Part shown: positions 43,120 through 52,192 of the stretch, in pieces
How positions within the stretch are numbered: position 1 is the first letter of the stretch
Layout: every line of letters begins with the position of its first letter
Origin: Deltaproteobacteria bacterium UBA2409
Lineage (GTDB): Bacteria > Bdellovibrionota_C > UBA2361 > DDRT01
NCBI GenBank assembly: GCA_002343185.1
Contig: DDRT01000013.1
Coordinates: forward strand, 200,694-264,693
Reading direction: 5' to 3'
Length of the DNA stretch: 64,000 nucleotides
Program-made: the position numbers and the translations under genes
The notes under the pieces: generated by a model
The model's database searches: none
Told to the model about the DNA's origin: nothing
What the model saw: the letters and a program-made list of their open reading frames with translations, nothing else

Positions 43120-44042
43120 AATATACTGATTAATTCTTGTACTCTTCCTGCTGAAGCAGCAAGTGCATCTTTTTCAGCTGAAGAAAGAGGAATTTCGATT
43201 ATCTTTTCAACACCTTTTCCAGATATCATGACAGGAACTCCAAGGTAGATCCCTTTCACTCCATATTCACCATTACAATATACTGCGCATGGTCTGATCT
43301 TACGCTGATTAAAAAGGTAGGACTCAACCATATCTATCGCTGATGCAGCAGGAGAATAGAAGGCTGAACCTGTTTTTAAAAGATTCACTACCTCAGCCCC
43401 TGCGCCGCGAACTCTCTTCTCAATCTCATCAAGTTTTTCATCTGATAAAAACTCAGTTACTGGTATCCCTTGAACTGTTGTATAGCTTCTAACGGGAACC
43501 ATATCATCCCCATGCCCACCAAGAACAAAAGCATTTACACAATCTACAGAAACACCGATCGCATCTGCCAAAAAGGCCTGATACCTTGCAGTGTCAAGAA
43601 CCCCAGCCATTCCAACAACTTTTTCTTTGGGGAACCCAGTTTCTTTTTGCATCAGATAAGCCATTGCATCAAGTGGATTAGTAATTACAACTACAAATGA
43701 ATTCGGTGCATTCTCTTTGATCCCTTTTGCAACTGAACGAATAACATCAGCATTTGTTTTTACAAGATCATCACGACTCATCCCAGGTTTTCTTGGTACT
43801 CCTGATGTTACGATACAGACATCAGCGTCCTTTATGTCCTTAATGTCACCTGTACCTGAAACATTAAAATCTAAGGAAAAAACAGGTGACAAGTGGGATA
43901 GATCAAGTGCCTTTCCTTTGGCTGTTCCATCCATAATATCAAAAAGAACAACATCTCCTAAATTTCTAAGACCACACAGAAGAGCTAGGGTTCCTCCGAT
44001 CTGACCAGCTCCGATTAAAGCAATCTTATTCCTTTTTCTCAT
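43116..44042 (-). CDS. mdh: Malate dehydrogenase (LDH-like type)
   Basis: The 308-residue enzyme has GAGQIGGTLA, an NAD-specific Asp at the end of strand 2 (VVLFDI), the substrate Arg region GVPRKPGMSRDDL and the catalytic His in LGGHGDDMVP. It oxidises malate to oxaloacetate. It overlaps the upstream SPFH gene by 17 nt and sdhC by 4 nt. Confidence 0.96.
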   Translation of the reverse strand: MRKRNKIALIGAGQIGGTLALLCGLRNLGDVVLFDIMDGTAKGKALDLSHLSPVFSLDFNVSGTGDIKDIKDADVCIVTSGVPRKPGMSRDDLVKTNADVIRSVAKGIKENAPNSFVVVITNPLDAMAYLMQKETGFPKEKVVGMAGVLDTARYQAFLADAIGVSVDCVNAFVLGGHGDDMVPVRSYTTVQGIPVTEFLSDEKLDEIEKRVRGAGAEVVNLLKTGSAFYSPAASAIDMVESYLFNQRKIRPCAVYCNGEYGVKGIYLGVPVMISGKGVEKIIEIPLSSAEKDALAASAGRVQELISIL

Positions 44043-45078
44043 TCTCCTTTACTCCTTCGATTAATCCTAAAGTATTAAGTATCTGATTTGTATCCATCTT
44101 CTCAACAGACATGTTCTGAGTTCCGCTTCCAAGTACGACAAACTTTGATCCGCTTTCCTTTAAAGCCTTTGCAATCTCAAGCTTTACGATAGAGGCACCT
44201 CCTTCACCAGAAAGTGCCGCGACCTTCTCAGTTAACCCTTCTACCTCAGCATTACCGCGGGCGGTTATTGCTTTTGCTTCATTCTCTTTGGATCTAAAAA
44301 ATCCGTCCCCACGTGCTTTGGCCTGCTCACGTTCTCCTTTGGCTTCTTCTAATTGACGATTTACTTCAGCCTGAGCCTGATTAAACTTCTCCTGCCCTGC
44401 TGCTTTAACTGTTTCAATTCTGAGTCTTTCTCTTTCGGTCTCTTCTCTTATTCTTTGAATCTCGTTTAATCTCTCCTGATAGACTGTTTCAACAGTTCCA
44501 TTAGGTTGGAGTCTAGCAAACTCATTTCGCTGTAGAATCAGATCGGTAATGTTGACACCGTATGGCTCTAGTCTTTTTGCGACAGCATCTTGGGCTTTTT
44601 TAACAGCATCAAATCTTGACCCTTTAAGAAAATCTGCTGTTTGAAGTTCGTTAAGCTTAGATCTTACCTCTGCTCTAGTTACTGAAACCACTAAGCTCTT
44701 TATTGTATCGTTGTTACTAGCAAAGTTTTGAACAAGTTTAACAAGTTTCTCTGGCTCACTTGATACGTGATAAACAATGATTAGCTTTAGAGCTACTTCA
44801 TTTCCATCAAGCGCTCTGGTGAATACATACTCGCCCCATTTACCTCCTAGCTCATCCCCAAGATTTACCTGTTGCTCTCTTGTATCGATTCTTACAAGGG
44901 TTTGCCACGGCATTACAATCGCCAGCTCGCCCCCACTTACAACTCCGCTCGCTACTCCACCACCTAAAAATCTGGGCAGATTATTAATAATGATTCCTCG
45001 CTCGCTGTTCTCTAATTGCTGAACCGGCAAGCTGCATCCAGTGAGTGTTATAAAAAGAAGGGTTAAGAAGATCTTCAT
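44026..45078 (-). CDS. SPFH (prohibitin/HflC-like) lipoprotein
   Basis: I start it at the ATG at 45078, which overlaps the previous stop (ATGA) and gives a lipoprotein signal (MKIFLTLLFITLTGCS). An SPFH/band 7 domain follows (about 50-210), then an Ala/Glu-rich coiled coil (ERERLRIETVKAAGQEKFNQ and onward) and a C-terminal oligomer-forming part. SPFH proteins form large membrane rings that organise or protect membrane proteins. A lipid anchor in place of the usual N-terminal helix is unusual. It is probably paired with the preceding SPFH gene as HflK and HflC are. Confidence 0.85.
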   Translation of the reverse strand: MKIFLTLLFITLTGCSLPVQQLENSERGIIINNLPRFLGGGVASGVVSGGELAIVMPWQTLVRIDTREQQVNLGDELGGKWGEYVFTRALDGNEVALKLIIVYHVSSEPEKLVKLVQNFASNNDTIKSLVVSVTRAEVRSKLNELQTADFLKGSRFDAVKKAQDAVAKRLEPYGVNITDLILQRNEFARLQPNGTVETVYQERLNEIQRIREETERERLRIETVKAAGQEKFNQAQAEVNRQLEEAKGEREQAKARGDGFFRSKENEAKAITARGNAEVEGLTEKVAALSGEGGASIVKLEIAKALKESGSKFVVLGSGTQNMSVEKMDTNQILNTLGLIEGVKENEKKE

Positions 45079-46094
45079 TGCTTCTGACCTCCTAAGTTTG
45101 AAAGCCATCCACTAAGATCATAAGGGTTAATCTCTCTGACGACTCCTCCTCTGAGGGATTCTATAAACGGTGTGAATTCCCGTGCCACATACATATTTCC
45201 CCCTCGGGAAAGAACCGCAGCTTTTGCTTTATCAACCTCGGCCTCTGCTTTTGCAACTAACAGGTCTCCTTCTGCCATTTTCTCTGCTTCAATCCTTGCT
45301 GCTTCAGAGCGAATCACCTTTGCTTCGTTCTCCCCTTGAATTCTTAAAGTTCTTGTTTTGGCATCCCACTCAGCATCGACTGATTCTAGCTGAGCTTTAA
45401 CATCTGCTAAAGCACTTGCAGTATCCTTTAGTCTTTGTTCTTGCTCTTGAAGGTTTTTATTGAATATTGCTTCATCGATTCTATCGTCTCTGTAGGTGTA
45501 TCTTCTTAGTAGAACTGCCTCAACAAAAATTCCATGCGGAGCTAAATCTTTCTTTATTTTCTTCTCACCTCTTAGCAAGGCTGCATCTCTAATTGTAACA
45601 TCGTAAAACTGAGCTGGCTTTAGTCCCCCAAATTCTTTCACTAGGTGTGATTGAACTACTTTGCGGATTCTTTCTTCCCAGTTTCTTGGATCAGAAGTTA
45701 GAGTCTGAAGGAGCCTGTCTGGGCCAGAGAACTCAACCTCGCCGATCTTAATTCCCTCACGCATGTATCTTGTAAGAATTGTGATATCGATATCTAAAAC
45801 AACCCCCTCAGCAGCGGTAATCTCCAACGCCTCACTTTTTTGCCGATTAAAATCTGTAGCTTTTAATGTTTCAGGAATTATATGAACTTTTCTATAAAAA
45901 GGGATCGCAAGATAAAGCCCAGGCCCACCACCCTTTTCTGCCACACCCTGACCAGGACCCCAAAGAACTTGAGCGACCCCAAAATAACCAACGGGAACGA
46001 TAGCGCCAAATGCTAAAAATAATCCGGAAACTAAACCTGATATAAGAATGGCTGTTATTAAGAGTTGTCGCACGGGAAAAAGAGTAACTCGCAA
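45075..46094 (-). CDS. SPFH (prohibitin/HflK-like) membrane protein
   Basis: The 339-residue protein has one N-terminal membrane helix (about 10-30), an SPFH domain (VPVGYFGVAQVLWGPGQGV through RRYTYRDDRID) and a coiled-coil stalk (LKDTASALADVKAQLESVDA). The start is TTG at 46094 in the longest frame; a GTG at 46073 would begin directly at the membrane helix. It follows ispE by 6 nt. Confidence 0.85.
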   Translation of the reverse strand: MRVTLFPVRQLLITAILISGLVSGLFLAFGAIVPVGYFGVAQVLWGPGQGVAEKGGGPGLYLAIPFYRKVHIIPETLKATDFNRQKSEALEITAAEGVVLDIDITILTRYMREGIKIGEVEFSGPDRLLQTLTSDPRNWEERIRKVVQSHLVKEFGGLKPAQFYDVTIRDAALLRGEKKIKKDLAPHGIFVEAVLLRRYTYRDDRIDEAIFNKNLQEQEQRLKDTASALADVKAQLESVDAEWDAKTRTLRIQGENEAKVIRSEAARIEAEKMAEGDLLVAKAEAEVDKAKAAVLSRGGNMYVAREFTPFIESLRGGVVREINPYDLSGWLSNLGGQKQ

Positions 46095-46100
46095 GATAGC

Positions 46101-46862
46101 TTAAGGTAAAGAGGTAATGAAATTAACCTTATAAAAAGGGATTCCAAGAGACGTTAGGCTGTCCTCTTCTGTCTTGGACTTAGGTAAGGATACAACACTA
46201 GCTCCACTTCCAGAGAGTTGCGCATTGGGATCAATATTGCGAATTTTTAAAAGATCTCCTTTAAGCTCAGGATAGGCGCTAAGTGCTGCTTCCTCGAGAT
46301 CGTTTCCAAAAAGTAGTCGATCTTGAAAATCTATATCTTTGAATGGTTCTGAAAAACTTCCTCTAAAATTGGCGTAAACGGTTTTTGTGTTGCAGTGAAT
46401 CTCAGGTACAAGAATAAAAAAACTATTTTTTGGTAAAAGAGCTGGATCAAGAAGGGTCACTCTCTCTCCTATTCCTTCTATCAGAGCTAAAGACCCACCT
46501 TTAAGAAAAAACGGAACATCAGAGCCAAGAGAGAGAGCCTGTTCTGTTGTCGCATTAAATTTCTTAAGTATTATTCCTGCATTACTACTTCCCCCACCTA
46601 AGCCAGCTCCAAGTGGGATCGTTTTATTGATGGTTAGTTTATAACCATCCTTAAACAGAGAAAGTGCTCGAGCTGCTAGATTTTTTTCTGGGTCTTCCAA
46701 ATCTGGATATCCAGGAACATTCACTTCTTTTTGATTACTCTCTTCAATATGAATTTCATCGCAAAGTGAAACTAAAGCCATTATCGAACTTAGGTAATGA
46801 TAACCATCATCTCTTCTGCCTGTAATTCTCAGTCCTAGATTAACTTTTGCGTAAGAGAGCAT
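46101..46862 (-). CDS. ispE: 4-diphosphocytidyl-2-C-methyl-D-erythritol kinase
   Basis: The GHMP kinase phosphorylates CDP-methylerythritol in the MEP pathway. The N-terminus AKVNLGLRITGRRDDGYHYL and the ATP loop IPLGAGLGGGSSNAG are diagnostic, as is SGSGASVVSL near the end. At 253 residues it is about 30 short of common IspE, from small loop losses. It leads the run ispE-SPFH-SPFH-mdh-sdhCAB. Confidence 0.95.
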   Translation of the reverse strand: MLSYAKVNLGLRITGRRDDGYHYLSSIMALVSLCDEIHIEESNQKEVNVPGYPDLEDPEKNLAARALSLFKDGYKLTINKTIPLGAGLGGGSSNAGIILKKFNATTEQALSLGSDVPFFLKGGSLALIEGIGERVTLLDPALLPKNSFFILVPEIHCNTKTVYANFRGSFSEPFKDIDFQDRLLFGNDLEEAALSAYPELKGDLLKIRNIDPNAQLSGSGASVVSLPKSKTEEDSLTSLGIPFYKVNFITSLP

Positions 46863-46873
46863 AATAAAAACTT

Positions 46874-46940
46874 TAGCCTGGTCAGGATCTCTCGTCCACG
46901 CCAGCGGACGAAGAAGTAAGATAGCGGCCTGACCCCCAAG
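46874..46940. repeat. Palindromic element carrying the mini-hairpin
   Basis: GCCTGGTCAGGATC, the hairpin CGTCCACGCCAGCGGACG, an A-rich stretch and GGCCTGACCCCCAAG form a copy of the right half of the element at 39604-39725. It lies in the divergent gap between ispE and the inositol phosphatase gene. Confidence 0.8.
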
Positions 46941-46961
46941 TAGTATAGATTAGAATTGCCC

Positions 46962-47759
46962 ATGCAGTCATTACTTGATCAAACTATCCGAATCTCGCAA
47001 GAAGGAGCTTTGCTTGCCAGAGAATTTTACGAAAAAAAATCATTTTCAATTTCTCATAAAGGTCATAGAAATCTTGTTACCGAGGCAGATCTAGCGGTTG
47101 AGGAGTTTCTAAAAGAAAGCCTATCTACACTTCTCACAAATTCGAAATTTCTGGCAGAAGAAACTGAAAGTTTAACCACTGATTTTAGTGGTGATGTTTG
47201 GATAGTTGATCCGATTGATGGCACGACTAACTTTACTCAAGGACTACCGCACTGTGCAGTTAGTGTTGCTTTAGCAAGAGATGGGGAAGTCCAGATTGGA
47301 GTTGTCGTAAATATCTTTACAGGAGAAACATTCTCAGCAGCAAAAAATCTTGGAGCATATAGAAACAAGATCAAATTGGCTCAGGTGGTTGAAAATCCCC
47401 ATGGCTTGTTTCTCTTAGGCTTCTTAAACAGCGAGGGAGAACGGTTTGATGAGAATCTCAGTATTATTTCAAAGCTTAGAGCACATGTACATGAGTTTAG
47501 AAGACTTGGCGCAGCATCACTTGATATCTGCTATGTAGCCTGTGGAATTGCAGTAGCATACCTTGAAAGTGTTAGACCATGGGATATTGCAGCTGGAGCG
47601 TTGATAGCAAGAGAATGCGGCTGCTCTGTTGGCGCATATAGAGATGACCCACAGAATGAATCATTGCCTGAAGATTTGAGGAGCTTCTCGTTTTTAGTTG
47701 CTCATCCTCCAGCGTTTAATAAAATTAAAAAAACACTCTTATGCGGTTCATCCTCTTAG
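46962..47759 (+). CDS. suhB: Inositol monophosphatase family protein
   Basis: The product has the metal-binding motifs of the IMPase family: AEETES, VDPIDGTTNF and WDIAAGALIARECG. It dephosphorylates inositol 1-phosphate or a similar sugar phosphate; CysQ-like substrates cannot be excluded. I prefer the ATG at 46962 over TTG at 46956. Its 3' end overlaps the next gene by 19 nt. Confidence 0.9.
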   Translation: MQSLLDQTIRISQEGALLAREFYEKKSFSISHKGHRNLVTEADLAVEEFLKESLSTLLTNSKFLAEETESLTTDFSGDVWIVDPIDGTTNFTQGLPHCAVSVALARDGEVQIGVVVNIFTGETFSAAKNLGAYRNKIKLAQVVENPHGLFLLGFLNSEGERFDENLSIISKLRAHVHEFRRLGAASLDICYVACGIAVAYLESVRPWDIAAGALIARECGCSVGAYRDDPQNESLPEDLRSFSFLVAHPPAFNKIKKTLLCGSSS

Positions 47760-48844
47760 TATCGCTCATCATAAGAGTACTTCTTGTCGCTACTGCAAAT
47801 TATATCCCTGCCTCCGATCAACGGGATTATCATGTTCTTGCTAAGAATCTTTATGATGGTGAAGGCTATATACAGATCTATGATGGAGAGTCAGAGCAAT
47901 ATAAGGGGGTAACATTCAGGGCATACAGAATGCCTGGCTACCCTGTTTTTGTTTCTGCTGTTTACACCCTTTTTGGTCCTAACCCAAAGGTCGCTATATG
48001 GATAAATGTCCTCTTTGACTCCATATCGTGTGCACTCATTTTTCTTCTAGCCTTACAGTACAGCAAGTGCTCTGCCTATATAGCAGGACTTCTTTTTGCC
48101 CTTACTCCCCTTTGGACTCCACTTCTAATGACAGAATCACTATTTACTATGCTTTTTCTGCTTTTAATATATCTTTCAAGATCTTCAAACAAAACTCTCC
48201 TGTCAGGAATATTAATTGCTTTTACTGTAATGGTAAGGCCTGTTGGTGTTTGCTTAATACCGATTTTTAGGAGAAAGAATCCTGTCTTGCTCCTGTTACC
48301 ATTAATTCTTGCCTTATCCTTTTGGAATATCAGAAACTACAAATTATTCAATGAGCCGGTGTTTCTAACGACAAATTTTGGTCCTCATAACGCCCCTGAC
48401 TTTGGAATCGATAAAGTTGCTGAGATAACAAGAATTAAGGATCAAGGTGAAGCAAAGATAAATTCTGAGTTGACAAGGATGATTATAAACAAAATTAAGG
48501 AGAATCCATCTTTAGGAGTTGAGGTATATTTTAAGAGGCTGTTTCAACTGTTTTCGACCGAACCCCCAAGTGAACTTCGATCATTACTCTGGAAAGGTGG
48601 CGTAAAATACCCTGAATTCCAGAAAGCTATAGTTTCCCTTATGCCCTATATATATATTTTGGCTTTGATCTCTTTACCTTTTGCCCTCAACAATAACTCT
48701 TCACTTACATTCTTACTCTTAAAATCATCTGTACTTTTCTTACTACTTCACCCACTTGTATCACATGGTAATCTTAGGTTCATCGCTCCATTGTTTCCAA
48801 TTTTTTGTATCTTTATCGGAGGTGCATGGAAAAGGAAAGGATAG
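47741..48844 (+). CDS. GT-C type integral membrane glycosyltransferase (family 39-like)
   Basis: The 367-residue protein begins with a membrane helix and the acidic first periplasmic loop SDQRDYHVLAKNLYDGEGY, followed by YRMPGYPVFVSAVYTLFG. This is the ArnT/PMT-like pattern with the catalytic Asp. About eight more helices follow. It should transfer a sugar from a polyprenyl donor on the periplasmic side. It overlaps both neighbours by 19 nt. Confidence 0.8.
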   Translation: MRFILLVSLIIRVLLVATANYIPASDQRDYHVLAKNLYDGEGYIQIYDGESEQYKGVTFRAYRMPGYPVFVSAVYTLFGPNPKVAIWINVLFDSISCALIFLLALQYSKCSAYIAGLLFALTPLWTPLLMTESLFTMLFLLLIYLSRSSNKTLLSGILIAFTVMVRPVGVCLIPIFRRKNPVLLLLPLILALSFWNIRNYKLFNEPVFLTTNFGPHNAPDFGIDKVAEITRIKDQGEAKINSELTRMIINKIKENPSLGVEVYFKRLFQLFSTEPPSELRSLLWKGGVKYPEFQKAIVSLMPYIYILALISLPFALNNNSSLTFLLLKSSVLFLLLHPLVSHGNLRFIAPLFPIFCIFIGGAWKRKG

Positions 48845-50364
48845 TAGTTTTCTTGATTTTAGTTCTTTGTTTTTTTGCGGGCACAAAGCGATCTAGATCT
48901 GATTTGTATATTCCTATCACGGTTTCTGTTTTTTTAGGCCTTCTCCTTAGAATTCTTTTTATTGATTTCCCCTATAACTACCACCACGATGAAAGATGGA
49001 AGGTAGAAGCAGTTTCTAGAATGATAGAAACTGGTTCGCTAAATCCTAAATATTTTCTTCATCCTTCGCTTCTTCTTTATCTTACTTACTTTATGAGTAG
49101 TTTTATTGACGATATTCAATTAGCGGGAAGGCTTGTAAGCTCTATAGCTGGAACCTTAACCATCGGGGTCTTGTATTATGGGTCACGAAAATTTATCGGT
49201 AAAAGCACTGCTTCAGTTGCGGCTTTTTTATTTGCTCTAAATCCACTTGCTATTACCTGCTCAAGATATTTAAAAGAGGATTCATTATTAGTTCTATTCA
49301 CAACTTCATGTTTTTTCCTTGTACTTCATTCGAAGGTATTATCGGCTGTGTTTGCAGGACTTGCCTTGGGCACAAAGTACACAGGGGCTCTATGTTTCGG
49401 GCTTCTTTTCTTTTCAAAGCAAAAAATTTCTAAAGTACTATTAATGTGCGCAATCGGCGCAGTCGTTTTTATAATCACAACCCCATTCTCAGTTTTAGAT
49501 TTTAATACATTCTTTGATGGCGTGATGTATGAAAAGCGTCATGCGATAATTGGCAATACTGTTCCAATCTCTATCTTCTCTCAGCTAGGGCTCTTTCATT
49601 TTTTTAGAGGAGTTCTTCCAAGCTATCTTTTTATAGGGGCACTATTTATTCCAATCGGTTTTGGAGTGCTGAAAAACCACTGGAGATGGATTACTTTGGG
49701 TCTTATCTTTTTTTACCTCCCTGCTGAGATCGTTCAATCAAAAATTGAGCCTCAACCAGAAAGATACATCCTTCCTGCGATTCCAATTTTGAGCATTTTA
49801 GCTGCTGGAGGAATCTTATCCTTTAGATTCAAGCCGGTCTTCTTAGCACTTCTCTCCCTACCGGGGATTTTTGGCACACTAGAGCTAAAAAGCGATTCAA
49901 GGGTAAGAATGCAAAAATTTATAGAGAGTAATATACCTAAAGATGCAAAAATTCTTATTGATAATCAGTTTAACTCACCGAAGCTCCCGGGATTCACAAA
50001 CGTTCAGTATATGTCTATACGACCTCTTGTAAGAGGTTTTAGAGAAGAGTTTCATCCGGATAATCTACGAAAAAATGGATATGATTATGCTCTGGTTTCT
50101 AACTTTACCTATAGATGTCTTCTTTTTTGTAAAGAAGCTCCTAACCTTGCCAGAAATGGTGTAATAAGACTTTTTAGAAGACTCCCACTAGTTCATCAAG
50201 AAAGAGCTATGTTTATAAGTTTCGGTTTTCATAGCCCGACTGTTTCATTACTAAAAGTGACCAAAGATGATGAACTTCAAAGCACATACGAATTTGGTTT
50301 AAATCCTTTTTGGATTATTCCTGAGCCCTTTGATAGACTCTCATTTTTAGAGAGTAAAGAGTGA
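48826..50364 (+). CDS. GT-C type integral membrane glycosyltransferase (family 39-like)
   Basis: The ATG at 48826 is chosen because CGGAGG lies just upstream; the frame is open to 48805. The first loop NYHHDERWKVEAVSRMIETG and the segment KYFLHPSLLLYLTYF match dolichyl-phosphate-mannose mannosyltransferase-like proteins, with the Asp-Glu pair as candidate catalytic acid. About ten membrane helices and a C-terminal soluble domain of about 150 residues follow. It probably works in the same glycan pathway as the preceding gene. Confidence 0.8.
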   Translation: MEKERIVVFLILVLCFFAGTKRSRSDLYIPITVSVFLGLLLRILFIDFPYNYHHDERWKVEAVSRMIETGSLNPKYFLHPSLLLYLTYFMSSFIDDIQLAGRLVSSIAGTLTIGVLYYGSRKFIGKSTASVAAFLFALNPLAITCSRYLKEDSLLVLFTTSCFFLVLHSKVLSAVFAGLALGTKYTGALCFGLLFFSKQKISKVLLMCAIGAVVFIITTPFSVLDFNTFFDGVMYEKRHAIIGNTVPISIFSQLGLFHFFRGVLPSYLFIGALFIPIGFGVLKNHWRWITLGLIFFYLPAEIVQSKIEPQPERYILPAIPILSILAAGGILSFRFKPVFLALLSLPGIFGTLELKSDSRVRMQKFIESNIPKDAKILIDNQFNSPKLPGFTNVQYMSIRPLVRGFREEFHPDNLRKNGYDYALVSNFTYRCLLFCKEAPNLARNGVIRLFRRLPLVHQERAMFISFGFHSPTVSLLKVTKDDELQSTYEFGLNPFWIIPEPFDRLSFLESKE

Positions 50365-51143
50365 CAACTGTTTTAATGCTTGGTGACATTGTTTCTTCGA
50401 TGGGGGTAGCTGCCCTAAGAAGAAGACTTAAAGGACTAATCGAAGAACATAATATCGATTTTGTGATAGCAAATGGTGAGAATGCCACTGGTGGCATTGG
50501 CCTTGATAAAAAAACTGCTAAAGAGATTCTTGACTGTGGAGTTGATTGTATAACTCTTGGGGATCATACCTGGAGTAAAAAAGATCTTATTCAGACACTT
50601 GATGAAAAACCTCATAAAGTAATAAGACCAATTAATTTTCCAAAAGGCGCCCCAGGAGCTGGCTCTGCCATTTTTGAACTAAGTAGTGGCAAAACTATCG
50701 GTGTAGCTAACGCAATCGGCAGGGTGTTTTTTAATCAGGCACTTGATTGTCCATTTAAAGCAATAGATGAGCTTTATGAAGGTGAGTTTAAAAATTGCGA
50801 TCTTAAACTACTTGATTTTCATGCAGAAGCAACATCAGAAAAAATCGCTATGGGATATCATGTTGATGGAAGATTTTCACTAGTTGTAGGAACACATACC
50901 CATGTTCAAACTGCTGACGATAGAGTTCTTCCTAAAGGAACAGGTTTTTTAACCGATTTAGGAATGTGTGGGCCTGATGATGGTGTAATTGGAATGGATA
51001 GCGATCAGGCACTGGGGAGATTTATTCAGGGTCTGCCATTTTCCTATAAACCAGCTAAGGGGATCCCAGTTATTTCTGGAATAGTATGTAAATTTAAGGG
51101 GTGCCTTGAGCTTATAAGAATAAGGGAAATGGTTAAGGTTTAG
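50361..51143 (+). CDS. ymdB: YmdB-family metallophosphoesterase
   Basis: The 260-residue protein matches the YmdB (TIGR00282) family of di-iron cyclic nucleotide phosphodiesterases. It has LMLGDIVSSMG, ANGENATGGIG, LGDHTWSKKD and VGTHTHVQTAD with the metal ligands. The start is GTG, overlapping the upstream stop by 4 nt. In Bacillus the enzyme affects biofilm and motility decisions; its role here is unknown. Confidence 0.93.
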   Translation: MTTVLMLGDIVSSMGVAALRRRLKGLIEEHNIDFVIANGENATGGIGLDKKTAKEILDCGVDCITLGDHTWSKKDLIQTLDEKPHKVIRPINFPKGAPGAGSAIFELSSGKTIGVANAIGRVFFNQALDCPFKAIDELYEGEFKNCDLKLLDFHAEATSEKIAMGYHVDGRFSLVVGTHTHVQTADDRVLPKGTGFLTDLGMCGPDDGVIGMDSDQALGRFIQGLPFSYKPAKGIPVISGIVCKFKGCLELIRIREMVKV

Positions 51144-51147
51144 ACTC

Positions 51148-51534
51148 TTACTTCCTGCCATTCCAGGCTGCTAAAATATTTTCAATCAGGCTAAACTGAC
51201 CTGCTTCCCCCCTAGCATCTTGAACTAACATTCCATAGGTTTCACCTAGGAAGCGAAGATCTCCACTCATTCCCTTGATCTTAAAGCAGAAATGTAAGGG
51301 ATCTCCTTCTTTATAACCTATATCAGGAGATATATGGATCTCGAGTTTCTCGCCAGGGTGCTCTCCTTCTCCAATCACAGGGATTTCTCCAATATAGTGA
51401 CGACCAAGACTAACGTCTTTTCTCCAGGTTAAGCGACCGTCTTTAATGTCTTGTTCTAAAGCAGCATGAGCCTCATCGCCATCAAGTATACGTTCTTCAC
51501 TATCGAGCACACGATTTAAAACACCAGGGAACAT
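51148..51534 (-). CDS. Small acidic hypothetical protein
   Basis: The product of about 128 residues is not recognised. It is beta-rich in the middle (RHYIGEIPVIGEGE, GEKLEIHISPDIGYKEGDPL, LHFCFKIKG) with no signal peptide. The ATG at 51534 has GGAGG only 2 nt upstream, tighter than usual; TTG at 51543 is an alternative. It converges with ymdB, leaving 4 nt. Confidence 0.6.
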   Translation of the reverse strand: MFPGVLNRVLDSEERILDGDEAHAALEQDIKDGRLTWRKDVSLGRHYIGEIPVIGEGEHPGEKLEIHISPDIGYKEGDPLHFCFKIKGMSGDLRFLGETYGMLVQDARGEAGQFSLIENILAAWNGRK

Positions 51535-51576
51535 AGCCTCCAATTGTACTTGGATCTAAAGGGCTAATCAAAATGT

Positions 51577-51714
51577 TTAGTTTTCAACCAAACTTTCAGC
51601 AACCTTTCGTAAAAGCTCCTCGCTCCATTCTTCGAATTTAAGAAGCTCCTCTTTTACAACGATTGAATTGATTATTAGGTCTAGGTATTGAATCTCTTTT
51701 CTTAATTCTTCCAT
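51577..51714 (-). CDS. 45-residue charged helical protein
   Basis: The longer open frame (to 51819) reads into the palindromic element, so I start at the ATG at 51714, which has GGAGG 8 nt upstream. The 45-residue product is an amphipathic acidic helix pair (MEELRKEIQYLDLIINSIVV, then EEWSEELLRKVAESL). The family is unknown. It is 33 nt upstream of the acidic hypothetical gene and probably shares its transcript. Confidence 0.6.
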   Translation of the reverse strand: MEELRKEIQYLDLIINSIVVKEELLKFEEWSEELLRKVAESLVEN

Positions 51715-51786
51715 GTCATTGCCTCCGTGCCAAATGAGCTGTCGGTATGAATAGATAAGATATTTATAGTTTGGAGCATTTTTTTT

Positions 51787-51863
51787 CTTGGGGTCAGGCC
51801 GGGAGGCCTGACCAGACAAATGCTAGCTACTGCCTGGTCAGGCCTCCCGGCCTGACCCCCAAG
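51787..51863. repeat. Full-length nested palindromic element
   Basis: It runs from CTTGGGGTCAGGCC to GGCCTGACCCCCAAG with core GGGA/TCCC and the loop AAATGCTAGCTAC, and is nearly identical to 16253-16318. This is the best single copy for defining both ends. Confidence 0.9.
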
Positions 51864-51930
51864 TATTTTCAACTATTTAGCCACATTATAGGCACTTTTC
51901 TGTGCAGCTTTTAGTTCTTTAGCATTTTAA

Positions 51931-52053
51931 GTAACCGTTTAAGGTGTAGGAATTTATTGTGTATTTCGAAGCTTCAGCGGATAAAAACGTAGTATTTAGC
52001 CGATTCTTGTGGTCAAAGCCTGATCGGCTTTGACTGTCTTTTTAAACGGTTAC
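51931..52053 (+). ncRNA. Candidate structured element with 12-bp terminal inverted repeats
   Basis: GTAACCGTTTAA (51931-51942) and TTAAACGGTTAC (52042-52053) are perfectly complementary and enclose 99 nt. Inside the right half GTCAAAGCC-TGATC-GGCTTTGAC (52012-52034) is a perfect 9-bp hairpin followed by TGTCTTTTT, which has the form of a Rho-independent terminator. It could be a small RNA or a miniature inverted-repeat element. No coding frame of note is seen in the gap 51864-52192. Confidence 0.4.
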
Positions 52054-52066
52054 ATGTTTTCACCCC

Positions 52067-52098
52067 CGATTTGCTCCGCAAATCGACCCCTTAGGGGT
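52067..52098. repeat. Two adjacent small hairpins
   Basis: CGATTTGC-TCC-GCAAATCG (8-bp arms) is followed directly by ACCCC-TTA-GGGGT. The 3-nt-loop style matches hairpins near the tRNA locus (56334-56360, 56601-56621). Confidence 0.6.
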
Positions 52099-52192
52099 TT
52101 GTAGAGACCCTAGATGGCTTGCGAGCTTATGACATGGTACTTAAACGGCAACTATTTTCATAAACTTTTCTAGTTAATATTCCGATATACTT

